Of a stretch of 64,000 nucleotides of DNA, positions 9,851 to 19,727 are shown in pieces. Within the stretch, counting starts at the first letter, position 1. Every line of letters begins with the position of its first letter. Origin of the DNA: Lutibacter sp. (GTDB lineage Bacteria > Bacteroidota > Bacteroidia > Flavobacteriales > Flavobacteriaceae); assembly GCF_013041805.1 (NCBI RefSeq), contig NZ_JABDRI010000015.1:1-64000 (forward strand), read 5' to 3'. Position numbers and translations under genes: made by a program. Below the pieces are notes generated by a model. It ran no database searches, had not been told where the DNA came from, and was given only the letters and a program-made list of their open reading frames with translations.

Positions 9851-11941
9851 ATGGCAAGAGATTTAAAATATACAAGAAACATAGGAATTGCTGCTCATAT
9901 TGATGCTGGTAAGACAACATGTACAGAGCGTATCCTTTATTATACAGGTGTTTCACATAAAATTGGTGAGGTGCACGATGGTGCCGCAACAATGGACTGG
10001 ATGGAGCAAGAGCAAGAAAGAGGTATTACAATTACTTCTGCCGCTACTCATTGTGAATGGCCTTACAGAGGGCAAAAGTATGTAGTTAATATTATTGATA
10101 CTCCAGGTCACGTTGATTTTACCGTTGAGGTAGAGCGTTCTCTACGTGTATTAGATGGTATGGTTGCTTTATTTAGTGCTGTTGATGGTGTTGAGCCTCA
10201 ATCAGAAACTGTTTGGAGACAAGCTGATAAGTACAAAGTACCAAGACTTGGTTTTGTAAATAAAATGGACCGTCAAGGTTCAGATTTCTTTAATGTGTGT
10301 ACTCAGGTTAAAGAAATGTTAGGAGGAAACCCAGTTCCTTTGCAAGTTCCAATTGGAGATGAAGATGAATTTAGAGGAGTTGTTGACTTAATTTCAAAGA
10401 AAGCAATTATTTGGAATGAAGAAGATAAAGGGATGACTTATGAAGAAATTGAAATTCCTGCAGAATTAGCTGATGAAGTGAATACTCGTCGTGCTGAATT
10501 AGTAGAAGCAGTTGCTGAATATGATGAAGAATTGTTAGAAAAATTCTTTGAGGATGAGGATTCAATTACTGAAGATGAAATAATTGCTGCATTACGTGCT
10601 GCAACTATTGATATGTCTATTATCCCAATGATGTGTGGTTCAGCTTTTAAAAATAAAGGTGTTCAAACAATGTTAGATGCGGTAATGAGATATTTACCAT
10701 CTCCATTAGATATTGAAGCAATTGAAGGAACTGATCCAGATTCTGGAGAACCAGCCTTTAGAAAGCCGAATGTATCTGAGCCTTTCTCAGCATTAGCTTT
10801 TAAAATTGCAACTGATCCTTTTGTAGGTAGGTTAGCATTTTTTAGAGTTTATTCTGGATTTTTAGATGCAGGTTCATATGTGTTAAATGTTCGTTCGGGT
10901 AAAAAAGAGCGTATTTCAAGAATATATCAAATGCACTCTAATAAACAAGAGCCAATTTCAAGAATTGAGGCTGGTGATATTGGAGCGGCAGTAGGTTTTA
11001 AAGATATTAAAACCGGAGATACAATGTCTGATCTTAAAAGCCCAATTATTTTAGAATCAATGTCTTTCCCTGATCCAGTAATTGGTATAGCTGTAGAGCC
11101 TAAAACGAAAGCTGATGTTGACAAGTTAGGAATGGCATTATCAAAATTAGCTGAAGAAGATCCAACATTTGTGGTTAAAACAGATGAGGCTTCTGGTCAA
11201 ACTATTATTTCAGGAATGGGTGAATTGCACCTTGAGATTTTAGTTGATCGTTTAAAGCGTGAATTTAAAGTAGAGGTTAACGAAGGTCAGCCACAAGTTG
11301 AATATAAAGAAGCGATTACTGCGAAAGCTGATCATCGTGAAGTTTATAAGAAGCAATCAGGTGGACGTGGTAAATTTGCTGATATCAAGTTTATTATGGA
11401 GCCAGCTGAAGAAGGAAAAGCAGGATTAACTTTTGTGAATGAAATTAAAGGTGGTAATGTACCTAAGGAATTTATTCCTTCTATTGAAAAAGGCTTTGTA
11501 TCCGCAATGAAAAATGGACCTTTAGCTGGTTACGAAATGGATAGTATGAAAATCACTTTATACGATGGTTCTTTCCACGCAGTGGATTCTGATCAACTAT
11601 CTTTTGAGTTAGCTGCAAAAATGGGTTATAAAGCTGCTGCAAAAGCTGCAAAAGCTGTGATTCTAGAACCAATTATGAAGCTAGAAGTTGTTACTCCTGA
11701 AGAAAATATGGGTGATATTGTTGGTGATTTAAATCGTAGAAGAGGACAAGTAAATGCGATGGATGATAGATCTGGAGCTAAAGTTGTAAAAGCAACTGTT
11801 CCGTTATCTGAAATGTTTGGTTATGTTACAACGTTAAGAACATTGTCATCTGGTAGAGCTACTTCATCTATGGAGTTTGCACACTATGCTCAATGTCCTA
11901 ATAACGTTGCTGAAGAAGTAATAGAAAAAGTAAAGGGTTAA
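9851..11941 (+). CDS. fusA: Elongation factor G
   Basis: This 696-residue GTPase drives tRNA-mRNA translocation. The G motifs are complete: AHIDAGKTT (G1), RGITITSAA (G2 region), DTPGHVDF (G3) and NKMDR (G4). Domains II to V follow, with the domain IV and V motifs SGGRGKFAD and the C-terminal [12 protein letters not shown]. The length is normal for bacterial EF-G. It is the third gene of the str cluster; tuf does not follow it here, and rpsJ comes next after 17 bases. Confidence 0.98.
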   Translation: MARDLKYTRNIGIAAHIDAGKTTCTERILYYTGVSHKIGEVHDGAATMDWMEQEQERGITITSAATHCEWPYRGQKYVVNIIDTPGHVDFTVEVERSLRVLDGMVALFSAVDGVEPQSETVWRQADKYKVPRLGFVNKMDRQGSDFFNVCTQVKEMLGGNPVPLQVPIGDEDEFRGVVDLISKKAIIWNEEDKGMTYEEIEIPAELADEVNTRRAELVEAVAEYDEELLEKFFEDEDSITEDEIIAALRAATIDMSIIPMMCGSAFKNKGVQTMLDAVMRYLPSPLDIEAIEGTDPDSGEPAFRKPNVSEPFSALAFKIATDPFVGRLAFFRVYSGFLDAGSYVLNVRSGKKERISRIYQMHSNKQEPISRIEAGDIGAAVGFKDIKTGDTMSDLKSPIILESMSFPDPVIGIAVEPKTKADVDKLGMALSKLAEEDPTFVVKTDEASGQTIISGMGELHLEILVDRLKREFKVEVNEGQPQVEYKEAITAKADHREVYKKQSGGRGKFADIKFIMEPAEEGKAGLTFVNEIKGGNVPKEFIPSIEKGFVSAMKNGPLAGYEMDSMKITLYDGSFHAVDSDQLSFELAAKMGYKAAAKAAKAVILEPIMKLEVVTPEENMGDIVGDLNRRRGQVNAMDDRSGAKVVKATVPLSEMFGYVTTLRTLSSGRATSSMEFAHYAQCPNNVAEEVIEKVKG

Positions 11942-11958
11942 TCTCTAAATTATAAACG

Positions 11959-12264
11959 ATGAGTCAAAAAATTAGAATAAAATTAAAATCGTACGATTAC
12001 AATTTAGTAGATAAATCTGCTGAAAAAATAGTTAAAACGGTAAAAAACACGGGAGCAGTTGTAAACGGACCAATTCCTTTACCTACTCATAAAAAGATTT
12101 TCACAGTTTTACGTTCACCACACGTAAACAAAAAATCTAGAGAGCAATTCCAATTGAGTTCTTACAAAAGATTATTAGATATCTATAGTTCATCATCAAA
12201 AACTATTGATGCTTTAATGAAGTTAGAATTACCAAGTGGAGTTGAGGTAGAAATTAAAGTATAA
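11959..12264 (+). CDS. rpsJ: 30S ribosomal protein uS10
   Basis: This 101-residue protein belongs to the 30S head and, as NusE, also to antitermination complexes. The conserved GPIPLPT and [12 protein letters not shown] motifs are present. It closes the str part of the run. A 151-base gap with an intrinsic terminator separates it from rplC, although the two genes normally share the S10 operon. Confidence 0.98.
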   Translation: MSQKIRIKLKSYDYNLVDKSAEKIVKTVKNTGAVVNGPIPLPTHKKIFTVLRSPHVNKKSREQFQLSSYKRLLDIYSSSSKTIDALMKLELPSGVEVEIKV

Positions 12265-12276
12265 GTACTTTAAATG

Positions 12277-12294
12277 TTGAAAGGAGGCTTTCAA
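12277..12294 (+). promoter_or_regulatory. Hairpin that holds a Shine-Dalgarno sequence in the rplC leader
   Basis: TTGAAAG (12277-12283) pairs with CTTTCAA (12288-12294) around a GAGG loop. The sequence AAAGGAGG inside it is a perfect match to the anti-Shine-Dalgarno region, which is rare in this AT-rich leader background. An ATG follows 11 bases after the GGAGG, so the hairpin could control translation of the 13-codon ORF that starts there. Confidence 0.55.
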
Positions 12295-12298
12295 TAAC

Positions 12299-12340
12299 AT
12301 GTCCGGAGCGGTTGACGAAGGAAAAACGAAAAGAAAATAA
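12299..12340 (+). CDS. Possible 13-residue leader peptide before rplC
   Basis: An ATG at 12299 opens a 13-codon frame (MSGAVDEGKTKRK) ending at TAA 12338-12340, four bases before a strong intrinsic terminator. It is preceded by AAAGGAGG at good spacing. Size and position fit a leader peptide of a transcription-attenuation system, but the frame is short enough to arise by chance. It is supported by context only, and conservation in related genomes has not been tested. Confidence 0.35.
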   Translation: MSGAVDEGKTKRK

Positions 12341-12343
12341 ATT

Positions 12344-12375
12344 CAGGGTTGAATTATTTTCAACCCTGTTTTTTT
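12344..12375 (+). terminator. Intrinsic terminator or attenuator between rpsJ and rplC
   Basis: A perfect 10-bp stem CAGGGTTGAA/TTCAACCCTG with a 5-base loop is followed directly by seven T residues. It is as strong as the terminators at operon ends in this window, yet it lies inside the S10 cluster. No TAnnTTTG promoter is visible between it and rplC, so controlled read-through is likely. Confidence 0.75.
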
Positions 12376-12415
12376 GTAATAAAAATAGAATAATAACAAT
12401 TAATAATTAATTTAA

Positions 12416-13033
12416 ATGTCTGGGTTAATAGGAAGAAAAATCGGAATGACCAGCTTATTTGATGAAAACGGGAAGAATATTCCTTGTACAGTAATCGAAG
12501 CAGGTCCATGCGTTGTTACCCAAGTCAGAACCGAAGAGGTAGATGGGTATAAAGCCCTTCAACTTGGTTTCGATGACAAAAAGGCAAAAAGCTCTAATAA
12601 AGCTTTAGATGGTCACTTTAAAAAGGCCGGAACAACTGCCAAAAGAAAAGTCGTTGAGTTTCAAAGTTTTGATGAGGAGTACAATTTAGGTGATCAACTT
12701 ACAGTTGAGTTGTTTGCGGAAGGTGAATTTGTTGATGTATCAGCAACTTCAAAAGGTAAAGGATTTCAGGGTGTTGTAAAACGTCATGGTTTTGCGGGTG
12801 TAGGTCAAGCTACTCACGGTCAACATAATCGTTTAAGAGCACCGGGGTCAATTGGAGCCGCATCTTATCCTGCTAGAGTATTCAAAGGAATGCGAATGGC
12901 TGGAAGAATGGGAGGAAAAAAAGTAACAGTTCAAAATTTAAGAGTTTTAAAAGTGGTTGCTGAAAAGAATCTACTTGTGGTTAAGGGAGCAGTTCCTGGC
13001 CATAAAAACGCTTATGTAATTATTCAGAAATAA
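12416..13033 (+). CDS. rplC: 50S ribosomal protein uL3
   Basis: This 205-residue protein is one of the first to bind 23S rRNA and reaches the peptidyl-transferase centre with its central loop. The start [15 protein letters not shown] and the signature [14 protein letters not shown] are typical. Its stop codon overlaps the start of rplD by one base (TAATG), which suggests translational coupling. It follows the 151-base leader with the terminator hairpin. Confidence 0.98.
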   Translation: MSGLIGRKIGMTSLFDENGKNIPCTVIEAGPCVVTQVRTEEVDGYKALQLGFDDKKAKSSNKALDGHFKKAGTTAKRKVVEFQSFDEEYNLGDQLTVELFAEGEFVDVSATSKGKGFQGVVKRHGFAGVGQATHGQHNRLRAPGSIGAASYPARVFKGMRMAGRMGGKKVTVQNLRVLKVVAEKNLLVVKGAVPGHKNAYVIIQK

Positions 13034-13662
13034 TGAAAGTATCAGTTTTAGACATACAAGGAAAAGATACAGGGAGAACAGTTGAACTTTCTGATGCTGT
13101 ATTTGGAATTGAGCCAAATAATCATGCTGTTTACTTAGATGTAAAACAGTTTTTGGCTAATAAGAGACAGGGAACTAGCAAAGCTAAAGAACGTGCTGAA
13201 ATTTCTGGTAGTACTAGAAAAATTAAGAAGCAAAAAGGTACTGGTACTGCACGTGCTGGTAGTATCAAATCTGGTGTATTCAGAGGTGGAGGACGTATTT
13301 TTGGCCCTAGACCACAAGATCACTCTTTTAAATTAAATAAAAATTTAAAAAGATTAGCACGTAAATCTGCATTAAGTATTCAAGCAAAAGATGAAAATAT
13401 TATAGTTGTTGAAGACTTTAATTTTGAATCTCCAAAAACAAAAAACTTTACAGCTGTTTTAGAGGCCTTTGGTATCGAAAACAAAAAATCGTTATTTGTG
13501 TTGGCTGAGTCAAATAATAATGTATATTTGTCATCGCGCAATTTAAAAAGAGCTAAAATCGTAACTAACACTGGATTAAGCACTTACGAGTTGTTGAATG
13601 TAAATAAAATATTTCTTTCGGAAGGATCTTTGGAAGGAATTGAGTCTAACTTAAGTAAATAG
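13033..13662 (+). CDS. rplD: 50S ribosomal protein uL4
   Basis: This 209-residue protein lines the peptide exit tunnel through its extended loop (GTGTARAGSIKSGVFRGGG). In gamma-proteobacteria uL4 represses its own S10 operon. This makes uL4 a candidate ligand for the leader upstream of rplC, but that is only inferred here. The gene overlaps rplC by one base and ends with TAG. Confidence 0.97.
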   Translation: MKVSVLDIQGKDTGRTVELSDAVFGIEPNNHAVYLDVKQFLANKRQGTSKAKERAEISGSTRKIKKQKGTGTARAGSIKSGVFRGGGRIFGPRPQDHSFKLNKNLKRLARKSALSIQAKDENIIVVEDFNFESPKTKNFTAVLEAFGIENKKSLFVLAESNNNVYLSSRNLKRAKIVTNTGLSTYELLNVNKIFLSEGSLEGIESNLSK

Positions 13663-13673
13663 GTATCAGAGTA

Positions 13674-13964
13674 ATGAATATTTTAATTAAACCTATTATT
13701 ACGGAAAAAGCAACAAACGATAGCGAATTATTTAATCGTTATGCCTTTGTTGTGAATAAAAAAGCTAACAAGCTTGAGATTAAAAATGCTGTAGCCAAGG
13801 CTTATGGTGTTGAAATTGAAAGTGTTAGAACTATGAATTATCCAGTTCAGCGCAATACTAAATTCACTAAAAGTGGAATGGTGCAAGCAATGAAAGGAGC
13901 TTATAAAAAAGCAATAGTTCAGTTAGCAGAAGGAGAGAGTATTGATTTTTATAGCAATATATAA
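13674..13964 (+). CDS. rplW: 50S ribosomal protein uL23
   Basis: This 96-residue protein forms the docking site for trigger factor and SRP at the tunnel exit. It begins MNILIKPIITEKAT and keeps the family pattern NKLEIKNAVAKAYGVEIESVRT. It lies in the normal order, 11 bases after rplD and 6 bases before rplB. Confidence 0.97.
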   Translation: MNILIKPIITEKATNDSELFNRYAFVVNKKANKLEIKNAVAKAYGVEIESVRTMNYPVQRNTKFTKSGMVQAMKGAYKKAIVQLAEGESIDFYSNI

Positions 13965-13970
13965 TAAAAA

Positions 13971-14795
13971 ATGTCAGTTAGAAAATTAAAACCAGTAACA
14001 CCAGGTCAGCGTTTTAGAGTAGTGAATGGGTTCGACACCATTACTACTGATAAGCCGGAGAAAAGTTTATTAGCTTCGAAAAAAAGGTCTGGAGGTCGAA
14101 ACAACAGTGGAAAAATGACAATGCGCCATTTAGGTGGTGGTCATAAAAAGAAATACCGTATTATCGATTTTAAAAGAGATAAAAGTGGTGTTCCTGCAAC
14201 AGTAAAATCTATAGAGTACGATCCAAATCGTACAGCGTTTATCGCTTTATTATCTTATGTAGATGGTGAGAAGCGTTATATAATTGCTCAAAATGGATTA
14301 AAGGTAGGGCAGAAATTAATTTCAGGTGAAGGAGCTACTCCAGATGTTGGAAATATGATGCTGTTAAGTGAAATACCTTTAGGAACTACAATCTCTTGTA
14401 TTGAGTTACACCCAGGTCAAGGAGCTGTTTTAGCTCGAAGTGCTGGTGCATTCGCTCAGTTAATGGCAAGAGAGGGGAAATACGCAACAATAAAATTACC
14501 ATCTGGAGAAACAAGATTAGTTCTTGTTACATGCAGTGCTGTAATTGGAGTTGTATCTAATTCAGATCATCAATTACTAGTTTCAGGAAAAGCGGGTAGA
14601 TCTAGATGGTTAGGAAGAAGACCTAGAGTACGACCTGTAGTAATGAATCCTGTTGATCATCCAATGGGTGGTGGAGAAGGAAAATCTTCAGGTGGTCATC
14701 CAAGATCTAAGAATGGAATTCCTGCAAAAGGGTTCAAAACTAGATCTAAGACTAAGGCGAGTAATAAATATATTATAGAACGTAGAAAAAAATAA
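13971..14795 (+). CDS. rplB: 50S ribosomal protein uL2
   Basis: This 274-residue protein supports the peptidyl-transferase centre and subunit joining. The C-terminal signature with the catalytically important histidine region, [17 protein letters not shown], is intact, as is the N-terminal [14 protein letters not shown] segment. Length and gene order are normal. Confidence 0.98.
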   Translation: MSVRKLKPVTPGQRFRVVNGFDTITTDKPEKSLLASKKRSGGRNNSGKMTMRHLGGGHKKKYRIIDFKRDKSGVPATVKSIEYDPNRTAFIALLSYVDGEKRYIIAQNGLKVGQKLISGEGATPDVGNMMLLSEIPLGTTISCIELHPGQGAVLARSAGAFAQLMAREGKYATIKLPSGETRLVLVTCSAVIGVVSNSDHQLLVSGKAGRSRWLGRRPRVRPVVMNPVDHPMGGGEGKSSGGHPRSKNGIPAKGFKTRSKTKASNKYIIERRKK

Positions 14796-14802
14796 TTGAT
14801 AT

Positions 14803-15081
14803 ATGGCACGTTCATTAAAAAAAGGACCTTACGTTTTTCGTAAACTAGATAAGAAAGTTCAGTCAAATTTAGACTCAGGTAAAAAGGCAGTAATCAAAAC
14901 GTGGTCAAGAGCCTCTATGATTACACCTGACTTTGTTGGTCAAACAATTGCTGTTCACAATGGTCGTCAGTTTGTACCAGTTTATGTAACTGAAAACATG
15001 GTAGGGCATAAATTAGGAGAATTTTCGCCAACGCGTTCTTATAGAGGACACGCAGGTGCAAAAAACAAAGGAAAAAAATAG
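14803..15081 (+). CDS. rpsS: 30S ribosomal protein uS19
   Basis: This 92-residue protein of the 30S head starts with the family motif [11 protein letters not shown] and ends in the conserved [17 protein letters not shown] segment with a basic tail. It uses a TAG stop, one of several ordinary TAG stops in this window. It lies 9 bases before rplV. Confidence 0.98.
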   Translation: MARSLKKGPYVFRKLDKKVQSNLDSGKKAVIKTWSRASMITPDFVGQTIAVHNGRQFVPVYVTENMVGHKLGEFSPTRSYRGHAGAKNKGKK

Positions 15082-15090
15082 TAGGTAATC

Positions 15091-15501
15091 ATGGGAGTTC
15101 GTAAAAAATTAAGAGCACAGCAGATAAAAGAGGAGAAAAAGCAAATAGCTTTTGCTAAGCTTACAGGTTGTCCTACATCACCGAGAAAAATGCGGTTAGT
15201 TGCAGATTTAGTAAGAGGTGTTGAAGTTGAAAAAGCACTTCAAATCTTAAAGTTTAACTCTAAAGAAGCATCAATTAATCTTGAGAAATTATTATTGAGT
15301 GCCATTGCAAATTGGCAAGCAAAAAATGAAGACGCAAGTATTGAAGATGCAGGTTTATTTGTTAAATCTATATTTGTAGATAGCGCAGGAATGTTAAAAA
15401 GATTAAGACCAGCACCTCAAGGGCGCGCACATCGTATTAGAAAACGTTCTAATCATGTAACTTTAATCTTAGGAAGTAAAAACGTTAGCAAACAATCATA
15501 A
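15091..15501 (+). CDS. rplV: 50S ribosomal protein uL22
   Basis: This 136-residue protein has a globular domain at the tunnel exit and a long beta hairpin in the tunnel, seen here as the segment around [19 protein letters not shown]. The N-terminus is somewhat longer and more basic than in E. coli ([18 protein letters not shown]). The order between rpsS and rpsC is normal. Confidence 0.97.
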   Translation: MGVRKKLRAQQIKEEKKQIAFAKLTGCPTSPRKMRLVADLVRGVEVEKALQILKFNSKEASINLEKLLLSAIANWQAKNEDASIEDAGLFVKSIFVDSAGMLKRLRPAPQGRAHRIRKRSNHVTLILGSKNVSKQS

Positions 15502-15507
15502 GTAGAA

Positions 15508-16236
15508 ATGGGACAAAAAACAAATCCAATAGGAAATCGTTTAGGAATTATCAGAGGATGGGATTCTAACTGGTATGGAGGAAGAAACTACGGCGATAAA
15601 ATTGCTGAAGATGATAAAATAAGAAGGTATGTTCATGCCCGATTATCAAAAGCAAGTGTTTCAACTGTAATTATAGAGCGTACACTTAAACTTGTAACCG
15701 TTACTATCACTACTGCTAGACCTGGAATTATTATCGGGAAAGGTGGTCAAGAGGTAGACAAGTTAAAAGAAGAGCTTAAGAAAATTACAGGTAAAGAAGT
15801 GCAAATTAATATTTTTGAAATTAAACGTCCAGAATTAGACGCACGTTTAGTTGGTGCTAGCATCGCTCGTCAAATTGAGAATAGAATCTCATACCGTAGA
15901 GCAATAAAAATGGCTATTGCTGCTACAATGCGAATGAATGCTGAAGGAATTAAAGTTCAAATTTCAGGAAGATTAAATGGAGCTGAGATGGCAAGATCAG
16001 AACACTATAAAGAAGGTAGAATTCCTCTATCTACTTTTAGAGCTGATATTGACTATGCACTTGTTGAAGCTCATACTACATACGGACGTTTAGGCGTAAA
16101 AGTATGGATTATGAAAGGCGAGGTTTATGGTAAAAGAGAATTATCACCACTAGTAGGTCTTTCCAAAAAGCAAGGAAAAGGCGGTAATGATAGAGGTGGA
16201 AATTCAAAAAGACCACAGCCACGTAGAAGAAAATAA
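15508..16236 (+). CDS. rpsC: 30S ribosomal protein uS3
   Basis: This 242-residue protein lies at the mRNA entry site. It starts [20 protein letters not shown] and has a KH domain with the GxxG motif ([13 protein letters not shown], near residues 75-87). The C-terminal S3 domain follows and ends in a basic tail. Length and position are normal. Confidence 0.98.
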   Translation: MGQKTNPIGNRLGIIRGWDSNWYGGRNYGDKIAEDDKIRRYVHARLSKASVSTVIIERTLKLVTVTITTARPGIIIGKGGQEVDKLKEELKKITGKEVQINIFEIKRPELDARLVGASIARQIENRISYRRAIKMAIAATMRMNAEGIKVQISGRLNGAEMARSEHYKEGRIPLSTFRADIDYALVEAHTTYGRLGVKVWIMKGEVYGKRELSPLVGLSKKQGKGGNDRGGNSKRPQPRRRK

Positions 16237-16259
16237 TTTTTTAAAATTTAGAATTTAAA

Positions 16260-16688
16260 ATGTTACAGCCAAAGAGAGTTAAATATCGTAAAGTACAGAA
16301 GGGTAAAGGGAACATGACAGGGAATTCTCAAAGAGGACACCAGCTTTCAAATGGAATGTTTGGGATAAAATCTTTAGAACAAGACTTACTTACTTCTCGT
16401 CAAATCGAAGCGGCACGTATTGCAGCAACTCGTCATATGAAAAGAGAAGGCCAGTTATGGATTAAAATATTTCCGGATAAACCAATTACCAAAAAACCAT
16501 TAGAAGTACGTATGGGTAAAGGTAAAGGTGCTCCAGAATATTTTGTTGCCGTAGTTAAGCCTGGTAGAATAATGTTTGAGGTAGGAGGAGTTCCTGCTCA
16601 CGTAGCAAAAGAAGCTTTGCGTTTAGCAGCACAAAAATTGCCTGTTAAAACTAAACTTGTTGTAGCTAGAGATTTTGATAACGCTTAA
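16260..16688 (+). CDS. rplP: 50S ribosomal protein uL16
   Basis: This 142-residue protein helps place aminoacyl-tRNA in the A site. It begins [16 protein letters not shown] and keeps the motifs [16 protein letters not shown] and [19 protein letters not shown]. The gene lies 23 bases after rpsC and 15 bases before rpmC, as expected. Confidence 0.98.
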   Translation: MLQPKRVKYRKVQKGKGNMTGNSQRGHQLSNGMFGIKSLEQDLLTSRQIEAARIAATRHMKREGQLWIKIFPDKPITKKPLEVRMGKGKGAPEYFVAVVKPGRIMFEVGGVPAHVAKEALRLAAQKLPVKTKLVVARDFDNA

Positions 16689-16703
16689 TAACCGATTAAG
16701 AAA

Positions 16704-16895
16704 ATGAAACAATCTGAAATTATAGGATTATCAACAGAAGAGTTGCAAGAGAAGCTTGGAAGTTTAAAGAAGAGTTATACTGATCTAAAATTGGCTCATT
16801 CAATTTCACCATTGGAAACACCAATGCAGTTGAGAGCACTTAGAAGAACTGTTGCACGCGTTGCTACAGAATTAACTAAAAGAGATTTACAATAA
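16704..16895 (+). CDS. rpmC: 50S ribosomal protein uL29
   Basis: This 63-residue protein is a two-helix hairpin at the tunnel exit. The family pattern LSTEELQEKL and the arginine-rich LRALRRTVARVATEL helix are clear. It sits between rplP and rpsQ. Confidence 0.96.
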   Translation: MKQSEIIGLSTEELQEKLGSLKKSYTDLKLAHSISPLETPMQLRALRRTVARVATELTKRDLQ

Positions 16896-16910
16896 TTGTA
16901 TTCAGTAAAG

Positions 16911-17168
16911 ATGGAAAAAAGAAATCTTAGAAAAGAAAGAATAGGGGTAGTTTCTAGCAATAAAATGGAGAAGTCTATTGTTGTTGCGGAAGTTAAAAAG
17001 GTGAAGCACCCTATGTACGGAAAATTCGTGTTAAGTACAAAAAAGTATGTAGCACACGATGAGACAAATGATTGCAATATTGGAGATACTGTTAGAATAA
17101 TGGAAACACGTCCAATGAGTAAATCTAAACGTTGGAGGTTAGTAGAAATCCTAGAAAGAGCTAAATAA
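16911..17168 (+). CDS. rpsQ: 30S ribosomal protein uS17
   Basis: This OB-fold protein binds early in 30S assembly. The start is set at the ATG at 16911 ([16 protein letters not shown]), giving 85 residues, the usual length. A TTG at 16896 would add five residues with no family support and would directly follow the rpmC stop. The motifs [13 protein letters not shown] and [15 protein letters not shown] are typical. Confidence 0.96.
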   Translation: MEKRNLRKERIGVVSSNKMEKSIVVAEVKKVKHPMYGKFVLSTKKYVAHDETNDCNIGDTVRIMETRPMSKSKRWRLVEILERAK

Positions 17169-17170
17169 TT

Positions 17171-17542
17171 ATGTTACAAACAGAATCAAGATTACGAGTA
17201 GCTGATAATACTGGAGCTAAAGAAGTTTTAGTAATACGAGTTTTAGGAGGAACCAAAAAGAGATATGCTTCTATTGGAGATAAAATTGTAGTAACTATTA
17301 AAGATGCTACACCTAATGGAACTGTTAAAAAAGGACAAGTGTCTAAAGCAGTAGTTGTCAGAACGAAGAAAGAAATCAGAAGAAAAGACGGATCTTATAT
17401 AAGATTTGATGATAATGCTTGTGTATTATTAGATGCTACTTCTGGTGAAATGAAAGGAACACGTGTATTTGGACCTGTTGCTAGAGAACTTCGTGAAAAA
17501 CAATTTATGAAAATTGTATCATTAGCACCTGAAGTGCTTTAA
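17171..17542 (+). CDS. rplN: 50S ribosomal protein uL14
   Basis: This 123-residue protein contacts 16S rRNA at an intersubunit bridge and is the docking site of RsfS-type silencing factors. It has the near-invariant start [18 protein letters not shown] and the ending [19 protein letters not shown]. It lies two bases after rpsQ. Confidence 0.98.
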   Translation: MLQTESRLRVADNTGAKEVLVIRVLGGTKKRYASIGDKIVVTIKDATPNGTVKKGQVSKAVVVRTKKEIRRKDGSYIRFDDNACVLLDATSGEMKGTRVFGPVARELREKQFMKIVSLAPEVL

Positions 17543-17557
17543 TAAACTATTTATACG

Positions 17558-17863
17558 ATGAAGTTAAAGATTAAATCAGGAGATAGTGTTCGAGTTATGG
17601 CAGGAGACCATAAGGGTGAAGAAGGAAAGGTAGTCACTATTTTTCCAAATAAAAATAGAGCTATTGTTGAAGGTGTCAATATGATATCTAAACATACAAA
17701 ACCTAGTGCACAGAATCCTCAAGGAGGAATTGTTAAAAAGGAAGCTTCTATACATATTTCAAACTTAATGTTACTTGAAAATGGAGAAGTAACAAAGGTT
17801 GGTTATAAAATGGAGGCTGATAAGAAAATTAGAGTTTCTAAAAAAACTGATAAAGCAATTTAG
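17558..17863 (+). CDS. rplX: 50S ribosomal protein uL24
   Basis: This 101-residue protein is an initiator of 50S assembly with a KOW motif ([17 protein letters not shown], near residue 8-24). It also has the conserved [17 protein letters not shown] segment. It ends with a TAG stop two bases before rplE. Confidence 0.97.
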   Translation: MKLKIKSGDSVRVMAGDHKGEEGKVVTIFPNKNRAIVEGVNMISKHTKPSAQNPQGGIVKKEASIHISNLMLLENGEVTKVGYKMEADKKIRVSKKTDKAI

Positions 17864-17865
17864 TT

Positions 17866-18417
17866 ATGAGTTATATACCAAGACTTAAAGAAGAGTATAA
17901 GACTAGAGTAATTAAGGCTCTTACTGAAGAATTTAGTTACAAAAATGTAATGCAAGTTCCTAGATTACAGAAAATTGTAATTAGTAAAGGTGTAGGTGCT
18001 GCTGTAGCTGATAAGAAATTAGTTGATTATGCTGTAGATGAATTGACTATGATTTCAGGTCAAAAAGCCGTATCAACAATATCAAAAAAGGATGTTGCTG
18101 CATTTAAATTACGTAAAGGTGTGCCAATTGGTGCGAAAGTTACTTTACGTGGGGTTAAAATGTATGAATTTTTAGATAGGTTAGTAACTGCATCATTACC
18201 TCGTGTAAGAGATTTTAACGGTATCAAAGCAAATGGTTTTGATGGTAGAGGAAATTATAATTTAGGTATTACTGAGCAAATAATCTATCCAGAAATAGAT
18301 ATTGATAAAGTAAATAAAATTAGTGGAATGGATATTACTTTTGTAACATCTGCAAACACTGATAAAGAAGCAAAATCATTATTGAGTGAACTAGGTTTAC
18401 CATTTAAAAAGAATTAA
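17866..18417 (+). CDS. rplE: 50S ribosomal protein uL5
   Basis: This 183-residue protein binds 5S rRNA in the central protuberance. The motifs [25 protein letters not shown] and the C-terminal [20 protein letters not shown] are typical. Length and order (rplX-rplE-rpsN) are normal. Confidence 0.98.
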   Translation: MSYIPRLKEEYKTRVIKALTEEFSYKNVMQVPRLQKIVISKGVGAAVADKKLVDYAVDELTMISGQKAVSTISKKDVAAFKLRKGVPIGAKVTLRGVKMYEFLDRLVTASLPRVRDFNGIKANGFDGRGNYNLGITEQIIYPEIDIDKVNKISGMDITFVTSANTDKEAKSLLSELGLPFKKN

Positions 18418-18420
18418 GGA

Positions 18421-18690
18421 ATGGCTAAAGAATCAATGAAAGCCCGTGAGGTTAAGAGACAAAAAGTAGTTGCTAAATATGCTGAGAAAAGAAAGGCTTT
18501 AAAAGAAGCTGGAGATTATGAAGCATTGCAAAAGTTACCAAAAAATGCATCACCTATTCGTTTACACAACCGTTGTAAATTAACTGGTAGACCAAAAGGT
18601 TATATGAGACAATTTGGAATCTCACGTGTTACATTTCGTGAAATGGCAAATCAAGGTTTAATACCGGGAGTTAGAAAAGCTAGCTGGTAA
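18421..18690 (+). CDS. rpsN: 30S ribosomal protein uS14, zinc-independent form
   Basis: This 89-residue protein is the long form of uS14. It lacks the paired CxxC zinc ligands of the short form; only one Cys is present ([18 protein letters not shown]). It therefore does not need zinc. The bL36 protein in this run is also zinc-free. A 62-base gap with a possible hairpin separates it from rpsH. Confidence 0.96.
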   Translation: MAKESMKAREVKRQKVVAKYAEKRKALKEAGDYEALQKLPKNASPIRLHNRCKLTGRPKGYMRQFGISRVTFREMANQGLIPGVRKASW

Positions 18691-18701
18691 AATTATAAAT
18701 T

Positions 18702-18738
18702 GGTTATAGGTTCATTTGTAAAATTGAAAACCCTAACC
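18702..18738 (+). promoter_or_regulatory. Candidate leader hairpin before rpsH
   Basis: GGTTA (18702-18706) pairs with TAACC (18734-18738), and after a small internal loop GGTT (18709-18712) pairs with AACC (18729-18732), closing a 16-base loop. It lies in the largest gap within the spc part except for those before rplC and rpsD. In E. coli uS8 controls the spc operon through mRNA. A similar role here is only inferred. Confidence 0.3.
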
Positions 18739-18752
18739 GCAAATTAATAAAA

Positions 18753-19151
18753 ATGATTACAGATCCAATTGCAGATTATCTAACTCGAGTTAGAAACGCT
18801 ATTATGGCGGGCCATAGAGTTGTTGAAGTTCCAGCATCTAAGGTAAAGAAAGAAATAACCAAGATTTTATTTGATCAAGGTTATATACTAAGCTACAAAT
18901 TTGAAGACACAAGTTTTCAAGGTACAATTAAGATAGCTTTGAAATATGACAAAGCGACGAAAGCTTCTGTTATTAAAAAATTACAACGTGTAAGTACACC
19001 TGGTGTTCGTAGATATGTTGGTGCAAATGAAATGCCTCGTGTATTGAACGGATTAGGAATAGCGATAGTTTCAACATCTCATGGTGTGATGACTGGTAAA
19101 AAAGCTACTCAGGAGCACGTAGGTGGTGAGGTTTTATGTTACGTATATTAA
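18753..19151 (+). CDS. rpsH: 30S ribosomal protein uS8
   Basis: This 132-residue protein binds the central domain of 16S rRNA and in E. coli represses the spc operon. It starts MITDPIADYLTRVRNAIMAGH and ends with the conserved STSHGVMTGKKATQEHVGGEVLCYVY pattern, here split over its last 26 residues. It follows the hairpin-bearing gap after rpsN. Confidence 0.97.
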   Translation: MITDPIADYLTRVRNAIMAGHRVVEVPASKVKKEITKILFDQGYILSYKFEDTSFQGTIKIALKYDKATKASVIKKLQRVSTPGVRRYVGANEMPRVLNGLGIAIVSTSHGVMTGKKATQEHVGGEVLCYVY

Positions 19152-19168
19152 TAAAGAACTAAGTAGAG

Positions 19169-19714
19169 ATGTCAAGAATAGGAAATAACCCAATTACTTT
19201 ACCAGCAGGTATTACTCTCGATATTAAAGAGAATGTTGTAACTGTAAAAGGTAAGTTGGGAGAGTTAACTCAGGAAATAACAGACGGTATTACAGTAAAA
19301 GTTGAAGAAGGGAAAGTTATTGTAGAGCGCCCATCAGATAGTAAAACACACAGAGCAAAACATGGTTTGTACAGATCTTTACTAAACAATATGATTTTTG
19401 GTGTTGCTGAAGGATGGACTAAAGAATTAGAACTTGTAGGTGTAGGATATAGAGCAAGTAACCAAGGGCAAGTTTTAGATTTAGCTTTAGGTTTTTCGCA
19501 TAATATTGTTTTAGATATTGCTCCTGAAGTTAAAGTAGAAGCTGTATCAGAAAAAGGGAAAAATCCAAGAGTAAAATTAACTTCATTTGATAAACAATTG
19601 GTTGGTGCTGTTGCGGCTAAGATTCGTTCTTTCCGTAAACCTGAACCATACAAAGGAAAAGGAGTTAAATTTGTAGGAGAAATATTAAGAAGAAAAGCAG
19701 GAAAATCTGCATAA
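19169..19714 (+). CDS. rplF: 50S ribosomal protein uL6
   Basis: This 181-residue protein sits near the sarcin-ricin loop. Two alpha/beta repeats are visible, with the start MSRIGNNPITLPAGI and the C-terminal signature PEPYKGKGVKFVGE followed by a basic tail. Length and order are normal. Confidence 0.98.
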   Translation: MSRIGNNPITLPAGITLDIKENVVTVKGKLGELTQEITDGITVKVEEGKVIVERPSDSKTHRAKHGLYRSLLNNMIFGVAEGWTKELELVGVGYRASNQGQVLDLALGFSHNIVLDIAPEVKVEAVSEKGKNPRVKLTSFDKQLVGAVAAKIRSFRKPEPYKGKGVKFVGEILRRKAGKSA

Positions 19715-19727
19715 TAAGTAAAGTATT

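Noticed and set aside
16896-16910. TTG as start of rpsQ
   Set aside because: The five extra codons have no counterpart in uS17; the ATG at 16911 gives the usual protein.
19270-19653. A 127-codon open frame on the minus strand
   Set aside because: It lies wholly within rplF on the opposite strand and has no family resemblance.
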